A program made the position numbers and the translations under genes. Source: JBBQXY01 sp051004815 (GTDB taxonomy: Bacteria > Chloroflexota > Ktedonobacteria > Ktedonobacterales > Ktedonobacteraceae). From it: a stretch of 27,987 nucleotides of DNA. The stretch spans positions 1 through 27,987 of the forward strand of contig JBPCJY010000045.1 of the NCBI GenBank assembly GCA_051004815.1. The letters run 5' to 3'. A model generated the notes under the pieces. That model was not told the origin of the DNA. It did no database searches and worked only from the letters and a program-made list of their open reading frames with translations. Positions 7,413 through 14,757 of the stretch are shown here, one piece after another (position 1 is the first letter of the stretch; every line of letters begins with the position of its first letter).

Positions 7413-8591
7413 TCAAACGGCGGCCGGGGTCTCAATACCACTTTCGACGATATAGATCAGGTCAGCATCGGTAAGTTGTTTCTTCTGATTGGCCATAGCT
7501 ATAAAGCGTCGATAAGCAACTTTCAATTCTTCCGCTTCGAGTGTATGGCCTAGCTGGCGTAAGCGTGCATCCAGGCCATGACGACCGGAGTGTTTACCTA
7601 ACACCAGTTTCGTATCAGTCCAGCCGACAGATTGGGGAGTCATGATCTCGTAGGTCAAACGGTTTTTGAGCATCCCATCCTGATGGATACCGGACTCGTG
7701 GGCGAAAGCGTTCGACCCGACCACCGCTTTATTGGGCGATACAACGATGCCTGTCAGGTTGCTCACGAGCTGGCTGGTTGGCAGTAATTCCTGTGCATTG
7801 ACTCGTGTATCAACATTGCCGAAAACCTCCGGTCGAGTGCGCAGTGCCATCACCACTTCTTCCATGGCTGTGTTGCCGGCACGCTCACCCAGACCATTGA
7901 CAGTCACCTCTATCTGACGCGCCCCCGCTCTAATAGCGGCCAGCGTATTGGCGGTCGCCATGCCCAGATCGTTGTGACAATGAGCACTCATGACGACATC
8001 ATCCATTCCCGGCACGCGTTCGCGCAGGTAGCGGAACAAGGCTTCATACTCCTGCGGCAACGTGTAACCCACGGTATCAGGAATATTGATGGTGCTGGCC
8101 CCCGCCTTGATTGCTGTTGCAAAGACGCGACAGAGATAATCCCAATCGCTGCGTGTCGCATCTACCGCTGAAAATTCAACGGTGGGGCAGAGATTTCGCG
8201 CATGAGCAACCGTGGACTGGACCTGTTGCAGCAACTGTTCCTGGTCCATTTTCAGCCGATGTTTGAGATGGATTTCGGAAGTAGCAATAAACACATGGAT
8301 CACAGGGCGGTCAGCCTCGCGAATGGCCTCCCAGGCCGCATCAATGTCACGGGTGTTAGCGCGGGCCAGAGCAGCAATGGCGACGCCACGAGTGTGCCGG
8401 ACAATTTCTCTCACTGCTGCCAGATCATTGGGAGAAGCGGCCGGAAAACCGGCCTCGATGGTGTCCACGTTCAAACGTACAAGCTGCTCCGCAACCTCCA
8501 CCTTCTCTTCCGTGGTCAGCGCTGCTCCTGGTGACTGTTCGCCATCACGCAATGTGGTATCAAAAATCCGAATGATCGTAGGGTTCGCCAT
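7413..8591 (-). CDS. leuA: 2-Isopropylmalate synthase lacking the C-terminal regulatory domain
   Basis: Condenses acetyl-CoA with 2-oxoisovalerate in the first committed step to leucine. Catalytic TIM barrel: D11 in FDTTLRDGEQSPG, metal ligands H204 and H206 in HCHNDLGMATAN, and GIHQDGMLKNRLTYEIM. These match LeuA rather than citramalate synthase (usually HTHND) or homocitrate synthase, and the ilv context agrees. The protein is 392 residues and stops just after the linker segment KKQLTDADLIYIVES. Typical bacterial LeuA is about 510-520 residues with a C-terminal leucine-binding domain, which is absent here. ilvE begins 28 bases later, leaving no space for a frameshifted remnant. ATG 8591 has AAGGAA 9 bases upstream. 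leuB and leuCD are not in the window. Confidence 0.92.
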   Translation of the reverse strand: MANPTIIRIFDTTLRDGEQSPGAALTTEEKVEVAEQLVRLNVDTIEAGFPAASPNDLAAVREIVRHTRGVAIAALARANTRDIDAAWEAIREADRPVIHVFIATSEIHLKHRLKMDQEQLLQQVQSTVAHARNLCPTVEFSAVDATRSDWDYLCRVFATAIKAGASTINIPDTVGYTLPQEYEALFRYLRERVPGMDDVVMSAHCHNDLGMATANTLAAIRAGARQIEVTVNGLGERAGNTAMEEVVMALRTRPEVFGNVDTRVNAQELLPTSQLVSNLTGIVVSPNKAVVGSNAFAHESGIHQDGMLKNRLTYEIMTPQSVGWTDTKLVLGKHSGRHGLDARLRQLGHTLEAEELKVAYRRFIAMANQKKQLTDADLIYIVESGIETPAAV

Positions 8592-8623
8592 GGTTCTGTT
8601 CCTTCTTTATTGCTAGATTGTCT

Positions 8624-9655
8624 TTATTGCTTGGACGTTTCCACTATTTCAGGTTTTTTATTAGGTGCGTTCAGCCAGGGCATCATCGCACGCAAGTCTC
8701 GACCAACGTGTTCAATCTGGTGCTGCGCGTTGGAGCGACGCATCGCCATGAAGCTGGGGCGACCGGCCTGGTTCTCCAGTATCCAGCGTGTGGCAAACGT
8801 GCCATCCTGGATCTCGCGCAGAATGCGGCGCATTTCGTCGCGTGTGCGTTCGTCGATAATGCGGGGGCCGGAAACATAGTCGCCAAACTCGGCGGTATCG
8901 CTGATGGAGAAGCGCATAGAACTCATTCCGCCCTGGTACATCAGGTCAACGATCAGTTTCATCTCGTGCATACATTCAAAGTACGCCACCTCAGGCTGAT
9001 AGCCAGCCTCCACCAGCGTCTCAAAACCTGCCTTAATGAGCGCGGTGACACCACCACAGAGGACCGCCTGTTCACCAAACAGGTCTGTCTCGGTCTCTTC
9101 CGCAATGGTAGTATGCAAGACACCCGCCCTTGTGCAGCCAATAGCACGGGCATAGGCCAGGGTCAGAGCCTCGGCATTGCCGGTCGCGTCCTGATGAACA
9201 GTCCAGAGGGCGGGAACGCCAACGCCCTCGGTAAAGAGGCGGCGCAGCATGTGACCTGGGCTTTTAGGAGCGACCATCGCCACATCAATATCGGCGGGCG
9301 GCACAATCTGCGAGTAATGCAGACTAAAGCCGTGAGCTGTCATTAGCATTTTGCCCGGTGCTAAGCCTGGTCGGATATCGCGCTCAAATACTTCGCGATG
9401 ATTCTGGTCAGGGATCAAGATCATGATAACATCGGCCTGCGCGGCGGCATCGGCGGTGGTCATGACCTGTAGCCCATCGGCCTCCACTTTCTCGCGGCTC
9501 TTGCTGCCGGTAGGTAGCCCGACGATGACATCGCAGCCGTTATCGTGCATATTGAGGGCGTGCGCATGGCCCTGGCTACCGTAGCCAATGACGGCGACGC
9601 GCTTCCCCTGGATCAATTCAATATTGGCGTCAGAGTCGTAATAGATATTTGGCAT
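8624..9655 (-). CDS. ilvC: Ketol-acid reductoisomerase, class I
   Basis: NADPH- and Mg2+-dependent isomeroreductase acting on acetolactate and acetohydroxybutyrate, directly after the IlvBN reaction. The Rossmann motif GYGSQGHAHALN begins near residue 24; the cofactor loop GLPTGSKSREK is at about 46-56; metal ligands lie in TETDLFGEQAVLCGG (D191, E195). The length of 343 is that of the short class I enzyme. ATG 9655 follows GAAGGAG. The gene is 48 bases downstream of ilvN and 32 upstream of leuA. Confidence 0.97.
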   Translation of the reverse strand: MPNIYYDSDANIELIQGKRVAVIGYGSQGHAHALNMHDNGCDVIVGLPTGSKSREKVEADGLQVMTTADAAAQADVIMILIPDQNHREVFERDIRPGLAPGKMLMTAHGFSLHYSQIVPPADIDVAMVAPKSPGHMLRRLFTEGVGVPALWTVHQDATGNAEALTLAYARAIGCTRAGVLHTTIAEETETDLFGEQAVLCGGVTALIKAGFETLVEAGYQPEVAYFECMHEMKLIVDLMYQGGMSSMRFSISDTAEFGDYVSGPRIIDERTRDEMRRILREIQDGTFATRWILENQAGRPSFMAMRRSNAQHQIEHVGRDLRAMMPWLNAPNKKPEIVETSKQ

Positions 9656-9703
9656 GAATATTTCTCCTTCATTGGTTCGTTTTGGCGACTATTAGAGTCA
9701 CCC

Positions 9704-10276
9704 CTACATTTCTCCAGCACCGCGCATCATCGCCACGCAACCGGTGCGGGCAACTTCGCGGATACCATACGGTTGTAACTGGCTAACCAGCTTTTCGACT
9801 TTTTCCGCACTGCCGCTCACTTCAAGCGTGACCGTTTCCGGGTCTACATCCACGGTATGTGCGCCGAAAAGATGACCAATTTCGATAATTTCGTGCTGCT
9901 GTGTTGCTGCACTATTCACTTTAATGAGTGCTAATTCGCGTGCGATGGCCTGATCCGTTGATAAGTTGGTGATGTGTCGGACATCGACAATTTTGCGTAG
10001 CTGCTCCACTAGCTGTTCGACTCCCACTTCGGAGTCTTCCATTACGACGGTAATACGAACCACATGCGGTATTTCGCTCTGCCCAATGGCAAATGTCTGC
10101 ATGTTGGCACGGCGACGACGCAAATGCCCAACAATGCGATCAAGCGCACCGTGTCTATCGTCCGCGAACAGCACCAGGATGTGTGAACGCGCACCATCCT
10201 GGGAAGCGTTCTCCTGGCCTGCTCGTTGTGGCTCCTCTTGCCCGTCGATTTGTGTGGACGCAGCCGAGTTAGTCAT
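9704..10276 (-). CDS. ilvN: Acetolactate synthase small (regulatory) subunit
   Basis: Regulatory partner of IlvB, normally conferring valine feedback inhibition and raising activity. An ACT domain is readable from about residue 32 (HILVLFADDRHGALDRIVG) to 100, followed by the family's C-terminal portion (ALIKVNSAA, GAHTVDVDPETVTLEVSG). The first ~30 residues are a polar Gln/Ser/Ala-rich extension not typical of short IlvN proteins. At the position where many IlvN proteins read NKPGVLAR this one has DRHGALDR, so valine sensing is not assured. The start codon overlaps the ilvB stop by 8 bases (ATGACTAA), a sign of coupled translation and stoichiometric assembly. Confidence 0.9.
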   Translation of the reverse strand: MTNSAASTQIDGQEEPQRAGQENASQDGARSHILVLFADDRHGALDRIVGHLRRRRANMQTFAIGQSEIPHVVRITVVMEDSEVGVEQLVEQLRKIVDVRHITNLSTDQAIARELALIKVNSAATQQHEIIEIGHLFGAHTVDVDPETVTLEVSGSAEKVEKLVSQLQPYGIREVARTGCVAMMRGAGEM

Positions 10277-12074
10277 GATTCATCGTTTCCTCTCCAGTTT
10301 CTTCGATCATAGTGCCAATACCAGAGCCAGGAGCCACCATCGGGTAGACATTGGATTCTGACTCTATGACAAAATCAATAATTACGGTTCCCTCAATTTG
10401 CATGGCCCTGTGAATCGCCTCCTGCACATCTTCGCGGCGGGTGATACGCATGCCGGTCAAGCCGTAGGCATCAGCCAGTTTCACGTAATCGGGGCCGGTG
10501 ATAGGAGTCTCCGAGTAGTTGCCAGCATGGAAAAACTGCTGCCACTGGCGCACCATGCCCAGATAGCCGTTATTCATAATGGCGACTTTCACGGCCACGC
10601 CCTGCTGTTTCAGCGTCGCCAATTCCTGGATATTCATCTGGATACCGCCATCTCCGGCTACAACCCAGATGGATGCATCTGGCATGCCCATTTTCACGCC
10701 CATCGCGGCGGGAAGCGCGAAACCCATCGTTCCTAAGCCGCCAGAGGTGATGTGGCTATTGGGGCGCGTCCAGCTATAGTGACGTGCCGTCCACATCTGA
10801 TGTTGCCCAACATCGGTCACAATGATAGCCTCGCCCTGTGTTTCCGCTCGAATAGCGTCCAGGATGCTTGTCGGGTCAGGATGGGACTGATCGCGTATGA
10901 TATCCTTTGTACGTTCGTTGACCGCTGCCTCCCAAGAACGAATTGTGCCTAACCAGGCACTATGCTCTCCGCGTTCAACCGCCGCGGTCAGTGCCGCCAA
11001 GGCCTCTTTGGCATCAGCCACAATCGGAGCGGCAGCCACTTTGACCTTATGCATTTCCGCTGCATCGATATCGATATGCACGATACGTGCATGAGGCGCG
11101 AACTCGCTGACCTTGCCTGTGACACGATCGTCGAAGCGCAGCCCGACGCCAACGATCACGTCTGCCTCCCCAATGGCATGATTGACATGAGCTGGGCCAT
11201 GCATCCCTGGCATACCAATCGAGAGTGGATGCGTCTCAGGAAACGCGCTAAGACCAAGCAAGGTCGTGATGACAGGGATATTGGTTTTCTCCGCGAAGGA
11301 CTGCAATTCCTCGTAAGCGGTGGCAAGAATGACGCCATGCCCAGCCATAATGACGGGACGTTGCGCGGCATTAATAAGCTGAACCGCACGAGCAATCGCT
11401 TTTGTTGAGAGTTCTGGCTTACGTGTCGCTCGCGCATGTGCAAGCGCACTGTCAGAAGAGATAGGACGATACATTGTGCGAGTAAACTGGATATCTTTGG
11501 GAACGTCGATGAGCACAGGCCCTGGCCGACCACTACGAGCGAGGCGAAACGCTTCATGAACGGTATCCGCCAGGTCCGCGATATTGCGCACCAGGAAATT
11601 GTGCTTGGTGATAGGCTGTGTCACCCCGATGATATCAGTCTCCTGGAAAGCGTCACGCCCAATGAGATTGCAGCCTACCTGCCCTGTAATCGCCACGATA
11701 GGAGTAGAGTCCATAAAGGCAGTTGCCAGCCCTGTCACCAGGTTCGTGGCACCAGGACCACTGGTCGCGACACAGACGCCCACTTTGCCCGTTGCGCGTG
11801 CATAGCCATCGGCTGCATGAGCCGCCGCCTGTTCATGTCGCACCAGGACATGGTGCAACGCGGGATAAGAGGTCAAGGCATCATAAAAAGGCATAATGGT
11901 ACCGCCGGGATAGCCAAAGAGCAATTCCACCCCTTCACGCAGCAGGGTTTCGCAGAGAATCTGACTCCCCATGAGTTCACGTCCGTCTTCCATGCCCTGT
12001 TGCTCGGCTCCAGCAGGTGCCACAGAACCGACCGTTGCTGCTTGCTTTTGTATAGTCTTCGCTGTCATAACCAT
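10269..12074 (-). CDS. ilvB: Acetolactate synthase large (catalytic) subunit
   Basis: ThDP- and FAD-dependent enzyme making 2-acetolactate from pyruvate and 2-aceto-2-hydroxybutyrate from pyruvate plus 2-oxobutyrate, the first common step of the pathway. The catalytic glutamate E81 lies in VLVRHEQAAAHAADGYAR; ThDP/Mg binding is GDGGIQMN (from about residue 474) through NNGYLGMVRQWQ. The three pyruvate-oxidase-type domains are complete in 601 residues. I chose ATG 12074 because AAAGGAG is 9 bases upstream. The frame runs open to 12134 through the terminator hairpin, so that longer start is rejected. A polar 30-residue leader (Gln/Ala-rich) precedes the core. First structural gene of the operon. 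Confidence 0.96.
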   Translation of the reverse strand: MVMTAKTIQKQAATVGSVAPAGAEQQGMEDGRELMGSQILCETLLREGVELLFGYPGGTIMPFYDALTSYPALHHVLVRHEQAAAHAADGYARATGKVGVCVATSGPGATNLVTGLATAFMDSTPIVAITGQVGCNLIGRDAFQETDIIGVTQPITKHNFLVRNIADLADTVHEAFRLARSGRPGPVLIDVPKDIQFTRTMYRPISSDSALAHARATRKPELSTKAIARAVQLINAAQRPVIMAGHGVILATAYEELQSFAEKTNIPVITTLLGLSAFPETHPLSIGMPGMHGPAHVNHAIGEADVIVGVGLRFDDRVTGKVSEFAPHARIVHIDIDAAEMHKVKVAAAPIVADAKEALAALTAAVERGEHSAWLGTIRSWEAAVNERTKDIIRDQSHPDPTSILDAIRAETQGEAIIVTDVGQHQMWTARHYSWTRPNSHITSGGLGTMGFALPAAMGVKMGMPDASIWVVAGDGGIQMNIQELATLKQQGVAVKVAIMNNGYLGMVRQWQQFFHAGNYSETPITGPDYVKLADAYGLTGMRITRREDVQEAIHRAMQIEGTVIIDFVIESESNVYPMVAPGSGIGTMIEETGEETMNHD

Positions 12075-12111
12075 GAATAATAACTCCTTTAACCTGTAGC
12101 TAAAAACTATG

Positions 12112-12151
12112 AAAAAAAAACGAGGACTTCCCAAAAATGGGAGGTCCTCGT
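12112..12151 (-). terminator. Attenuator terminator of the ilv operon
   Basis: On the minus strand a 14-bp stem (ACGAGGAC then TCCCA, pairing with TGGGA and GTCCTCGT, with one C/A mismatch) is followed at once by nine T. This is a textbook intrinsic terminator placed 38 bases before the ilvB start codon and about 40 bases after the leader ORF stop. It can only make sense as a conditional terminator, because the promoter lies upstream and the operon downstream. Confidence 0.9.
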
Positions 12152-12190
12152 AAGGTTACCTTCTATGGATTGGTAGCGTCGTTGCTTCCT

Positions 12191-12499
12191 TTAATCTCCC
12201 TGCAATGCCTGTGGCCTTAGCCCTGGAATAAGCCCTACTAGACCTCCTAGTCCAGTAAGGCCGCTAAGGCTAATAAGGACGCTAATAACCACAAGGAGAA
12301 TAAGGGCGAGTACGAAGGCAACAAAAGAAACCGACGTTTTGACGCCGGTTTCGAGAATTACTCTGCTGGTAGCAGTAGCCATGGCTGCTATACTAGCCAT
12401 ACACATTCCGTGCATAGGCATGGAAAAGGGCATACGGCTCGCACGGTCCTGGCCCGCGAACATTGCGGACGATGATGGTGCGTAACCTGTTGCCAACAT
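12191..12499 (-). CDS. Leu/Ile/Val-rich leader peptide of the ilv operon (102 codons)
   Basis: ATG 12499 follows TTGGAG with 7-base spacing; the stop TAA at 12191-12193 is about 40 bases before the terminator stem. Residues 63-78 (VLALILLVVISVLISL) contain 13 branched-chain residues out of 16, and a Leu/Gly repeat (SGLTGLGGLVGLIPGL) follows. The first 45 residues are Met-, Ala- and Ser-rich without a known domain. Position, codon content and the RNA pairings described separately make this a leader peptide whose translation senses charged tRNA-Leu/Ile/Val, analogous in role to IlvL of enteric bacteria (32 residues) but about three times as long. An alternative is a genuine small membrane protein; internal Met starts (residues 23 to 40) could give shorter leaders. 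Confidence 0.75.
   Translation of the reverse strand: MLATGYAPSSSAMFAGQDRASRMPFSMPMHGMCMASIAAMATATSRVILETGVKTSVSFVAFVLALILLVVISVLISLSGLTGLGGLVGLIPGLRPQALQGD
12214..12270 (-). promoter_or_regulatory. Mutually exclusive RNA pairings of the ilv attenuator
   Basis: In the transcript, GCCUUAGC (12263-12270, leader codons 77-79) pairs perfectly with GCUAAGGC (12214-12221) and encloses a small hairpin ACUAG/CUAGU (12237-12251). That hairpin holds GGAGGUC (12241-12247, codons 85-87). GGAGGUC is perfectly complementary to GACCUCC in the 5' arm of the terminator (12140-12146). If a ribosome stalls in the Leu/Ile/Val run it covers the first strand, frees GGAGGUC and allows the antiterminator. Fast translation, or none, favours the terminator. 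A further hairpin at 12327-12352 (GAAACCG/CGGTTTC) could be a pause site. Complementarities are read directly; the mechanism is inferred. Confidence 0.65.
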
Positions 12500-12630
12500 G
12501 GTTGTACTCCAATAGCATACTACTAAAATACTGCTGGGTTTCGATAGTTTCGTTCTTTACACGGAGAGAGTTACAAGACAGAAGCTGCGACAGCGACCTT
12601 GCTGGAGTTTTCTGTTTTCCCTTGCTAAGA

Positions 12631-12660
12631 AGCATACACGAACAATTGGTTGGTTGTCAA
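12631..12660 (-). promoter_or_regulatory. Promoter of the ilv leader and operon
   Basis: On the minus strand a perfect -35 TTGACA (12655-12660) and TATGCT (12631-12636, 4/6) are separated by 18 bases. Transcription would start near 12624, giving a leader RNA of about 550 bases that contains the whole leader ORF and the terminator. Confidence 0.7.
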
Positions 12661-12665
12661 CCCCC

Positions 12666-12831
12666 AAATTTCTGGTGATTACCCGTAAATGAAGGTGACA
12701 TGAGTCGGGTCTGCTGGTCGAAGGCACGCGAGAGATTCTTCGCTGCGCTCCGAATGACAACCGGAAGGTCTGTCATTCTGAGCGCAGCGAAGAATCTCTG
12801 GCCGACTTCTGGGTAATCACCAGCCAAATTT
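12666..12831. repeat. Nested palindromic element A (MITE- or REP-like, 166 bp)
   Basis: Outer inverted repeats CTGGTGATTACCC (12672-12684) and GGGTAATCACCAG (12811-12823) are both flanked by AAATTT. Inside, a second inverted repeat of almost 29 bases pairs 12731-12759 with 12771-12799 (core TTCTTCGCTGCGCTC against GAGCGCAGCGAAGAA) around an 11-base loop. The core resembles a TGTCATTCTGAGCG..GAAGAATCTC interspersed repeat that I recall from other bacterial genomes. No ORF inside, so any mobility would be in trans. Confidence 0.75.
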
Positions 12832-12836
12832 GCCAG

Positions 12837-12999
12837 GGGTGCGTTTCATTTTTTGCAAACGGGAGGGTGGCGGCGGTGGTCGATGGGGGGCCTTGTGCTT
12901 GTCCTTGGTGAGAGTGCAGAAACCCCCACCAGGACAGGCACAAGGCCCCCTGTCCCTACGCACACCGCAGAACGCTCGTGCAAAAAATGAAACGCACCC
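12837..12999. repeat. Nested palindromic element B (163 bp, 21-bp perfect terminal inverted repeats)
   Basis: The ends are perfect 21-base inverted repeats at 12837-12857 and 12979-12999 (GGGTGCGTTTCATTTTTTGC and its complement). Inside lies another palindrome, GGGGCCTTGTGC-TTGTCCT (12887-12905) against AGGACA-GGCACAAGGCCCC (12931-12949). The inner palindrome and flanking TGTCCCTACGCACAC recur near 27890-27987, so this is a dispersed repeat family. Confidence 0.8.
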
Positions 13000-13056
13000 A
13001 TTGCCAGTTTGGCTCTATTGCCATGTGTTTGTGCAAGAAGTGGTATTCTCCTTTAT

Positions 13057-13099
13057 GGGTCAAATGACCCTTATTCCTCTGCAAGAATAAACGTATAAT
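13057..13099 (+). promoter_or_regulatory. Candidate promoter and operator of the DUF5671-like gene
   Basis: TATAAT at 13094-13099 is a perfect -10. No good -35 is present at normal spacing. A perfect dyad GGGTCA-AA-TGACCC (13057-13070) lies just upstream, where an activator or repressor dimer could bind. Confidence 0.4.
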
Positions 13100-13150
13100 C
13101 ACAGCATGGAGATTTCTACTATCATCATAACGTAATCATAAGGAGGCATT

Positions 13151-14740
13151 ATGCTTCGAGGATTGTATCGATTTTACCTGTATATTGTGTTTATTGCCAT
13201 GTTGCTCTTCGCGGCCAGTGGCATAGAAGGACTGCTACAAACAGCCCTATCACAGACGCTTTTCAAAGACCCAAACGTCACCATCACTACAGCCAATACG
13301 GTGCAAGCCATAGTCTTTGCCGTTATCGCGCTGCTCACCGCTGCCATCTTTGGCGGATTGCACTACTGGCTTATACGCCGCGATATGCACAACGATCCTG
13401 CAGCAGGCAATGGAGGTGTGCGTGCCTTCTTCCTGAACGCGGTCGAACTCGTCAGCTTGCCACTCGCCGTGGGGATAGGCGCTTTTACTGTTGCTGGGCT
13501 GGGGCAGCAATACTCTGGTGGGACTAGTTCTGGCGTGGCTTTCGCTATCACCTTTCTGGCAGTATGGGCAGTGATCGAAGGGGAACGCCGTCGTATACCA
13601 GCGAGTGCAGGCGTGGCTCACGTCTTCCAACGATTGCATTTCTATGGCGCACAATTGGTGCTGCTCTTCATTCTTACAGCCATATGGCTAAGCGGGGTTG
13701 GCCTACTGATAGATGATCTGTTCTTTGGTGGTAGAGGTATAGGGTTGCCTGTATGCGGCGGCTTCACCGTCTGTCAAGGGCCTAACCTGCTCAGCCAGGT
13801 GGTGGGTGTGCTGCTGGTATTGGCGTTCTGGCTCGGCTACGGCTGGTTGAGTCGCAAAGATACGGAGTCGATGTTACGGAGAGTATTACACTTTATCAGC
13901 TTTGGTTATGGCATGATTGCGCTCCTCGTCGGCATCTACCGTGGCGCATCATTGTTGCTGCTCGCAATTCTGCACGCCACCATAGACCCCAGGAGCATCT
14001 CTGGCTCCTATGCCCCATACGATATCATGTCACCGCTTACCCTGGGGCTGCTAGTTGTCGGTGTGTACCTCTACTGGTTGCGCAATGCCGCCCACAAGCC
14101 AGAAGAACGGGTGGAGGTCTCCCTGACGGCCCAGTCTATCGCGACCGCCCTCATGGGAGCCTCTTTCTGGTATGGCATTGGATTGGTAGTACTCAACCTG
14201 CTGGAACAAGCCATTCCTTCCAACACAGCGGTAACGCCTGAGAGTTGGGCCAATGCAAGCGCGTTTATTGTCGCTGGCATTGCCTATATCCCCCTGGACA
14301 TACTCCTGCGACGGCGCAGTACACATGCTGGCTATACCGCACCTTTACGCGGCTTTGTCTTCGCCCTCTTTGGCGGTGGCATTCTGACTGCTGCCATTGG
14401 TGGGGCTACGGCACTGTATGCCTACAGTACGTCGCTACTCGGCTCGCCGCTGGATAACTGGCAATACATAGCTCATGCTGGTCTCGCGGCCCTGGTAGTT
14501 GGCATCGCTATCGTTGGCCTCTACCTATGGGTTGGCTTGCGCGAACACTTCTTTTCCTTTGTGGCAAAGCAAGCTACGCAAAGCACGACGGGAGCTATGG
14601 GTACTACAGCTACTACGGTGGCGACAGCGGTACCTTCATCTTCTACGATAGCTGTGATAGTGGATGACCTACTGGCAGGCAAGATTACGCGTGACGAGGC
14701 AATTGCTCGTATCGAAAGTCTTGAGCAACAACGAGTGTAG
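13151..14740 (+). CDS. Multi-pass membrane protein, DUF5671-like, with SHOCT-like tail
   Basis: 529 residues with about a dozen hydrophobic helices arranged in repeats of a helix pair. The N-terminus (LYRFYLYIVFIAMLLFAASG) and later segments match the pattern of DUF5671 proteins as I know them: an aromatic-rich first helix followed by a soluble RRD/RRK turn. After the last helix a Thr/Ala/Ser-rich linker leads to a short C-terminal segment (VDDLLAGKITRDEAIARIES), which looks like a SHOCT oligomerisation motif. ATG 13151 has AAGGAGG 7 bases upstream, so the start is firm. Function is unknown for the family; a membrane-bound assembly or sensor role is only a guess. It converges with thpR 17 bases away. 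Confidence 0.7.
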   Translation: MLRGLYRFYLYIVFIAMLLFAASGIEGLLQTALSQTLFKDPNVTITTANTVQAIVFAVIALLTAAIFGGLHYWLIRRDMHNDPAAGNGGVRAFFLNAVELVSLPLAVGIGAFTVAGLGQQYSGGTSSGVAFAITFLAVWAVIEGERRRIPASAGVAHVFQRLHFYGAQLVLLFILTAIWLSGVGLLIDDLFFGGRGIGLPVCGGFTVCQGPNLLSQVVGVLLVLAFWLGYGWLSRKDTESMLRRVLHFISFGYGMIALLVGIYRGASLLLLAILHATIDPRSISGSYAPYDIMSPLTLGLLVVGVYLYWLRNAAHKPEERVEVSLTAQSIATALMGASFWYGIGLVVLNLLEQAIPSNTAVTPESWANASAFIVAGIAYIPLDILLRRRSTHAGYTAPLRGFVFALFGGGILTAAIGGATALYAYSTSLLGSPLDNWQYIAHAGLAALVVGIAIVGLYLWVGLREHFFSFVAKQATQSTTGAMGTTATTVATAVPSSSTIAVIVDDLLAGKITRDEAIARIESLEQQRV

Positions 14741-14757
14741 GGAAGTCAAAAGAAGTT

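Larger units (their letters stand above)
12661..13150. other. Repeat-filled intergenic region
   Basis: This stretch between the ilv promoter and the DUF5671-like gene contains no supported gene. It consists of two adjacent nested palindromic elements (12666-12831 and 12837-12999) followed by about 150 bases with the promoter region of the next gene. Confidence 0.8.

Noticed and set aside
8618..9346. 242-codon frame antisense to ilvC
   Set aside because: A shadow of the strongly coding ilvC strand; no motif or ribosome binding site.
11436..12080. 214-codon frame antisense to ilvB
   Set aside because: A shadow frame over conserved ilvB sequence; low-complexity His/Cys/Arg composition.
12075..12134. 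In-frame extension of ilvB to 12134
   Set aside because: It would start inside the terminator hairpin, lacks a ribosome binding site, and the AAAGGAG before ATG 12074 is far better.
12100..12660. T-box riboswitch as regulator of the ilv operon
   Set aside because: I searched the leader by eye for the conserved AGGGUGGNACCGCG T-box core and did not find it; the BCAA-rich leader ORF explains the terminator better.
12661..12999. CRISPR array
   Set aside because: The repeats are inverted and nested, without regular direct repeats or spacers.
12830..13090. 86-codon plus-strand frame in the repeat region
   Set aside because: It runs through the palindromes of element B; composition follows the repeat, not a protein.
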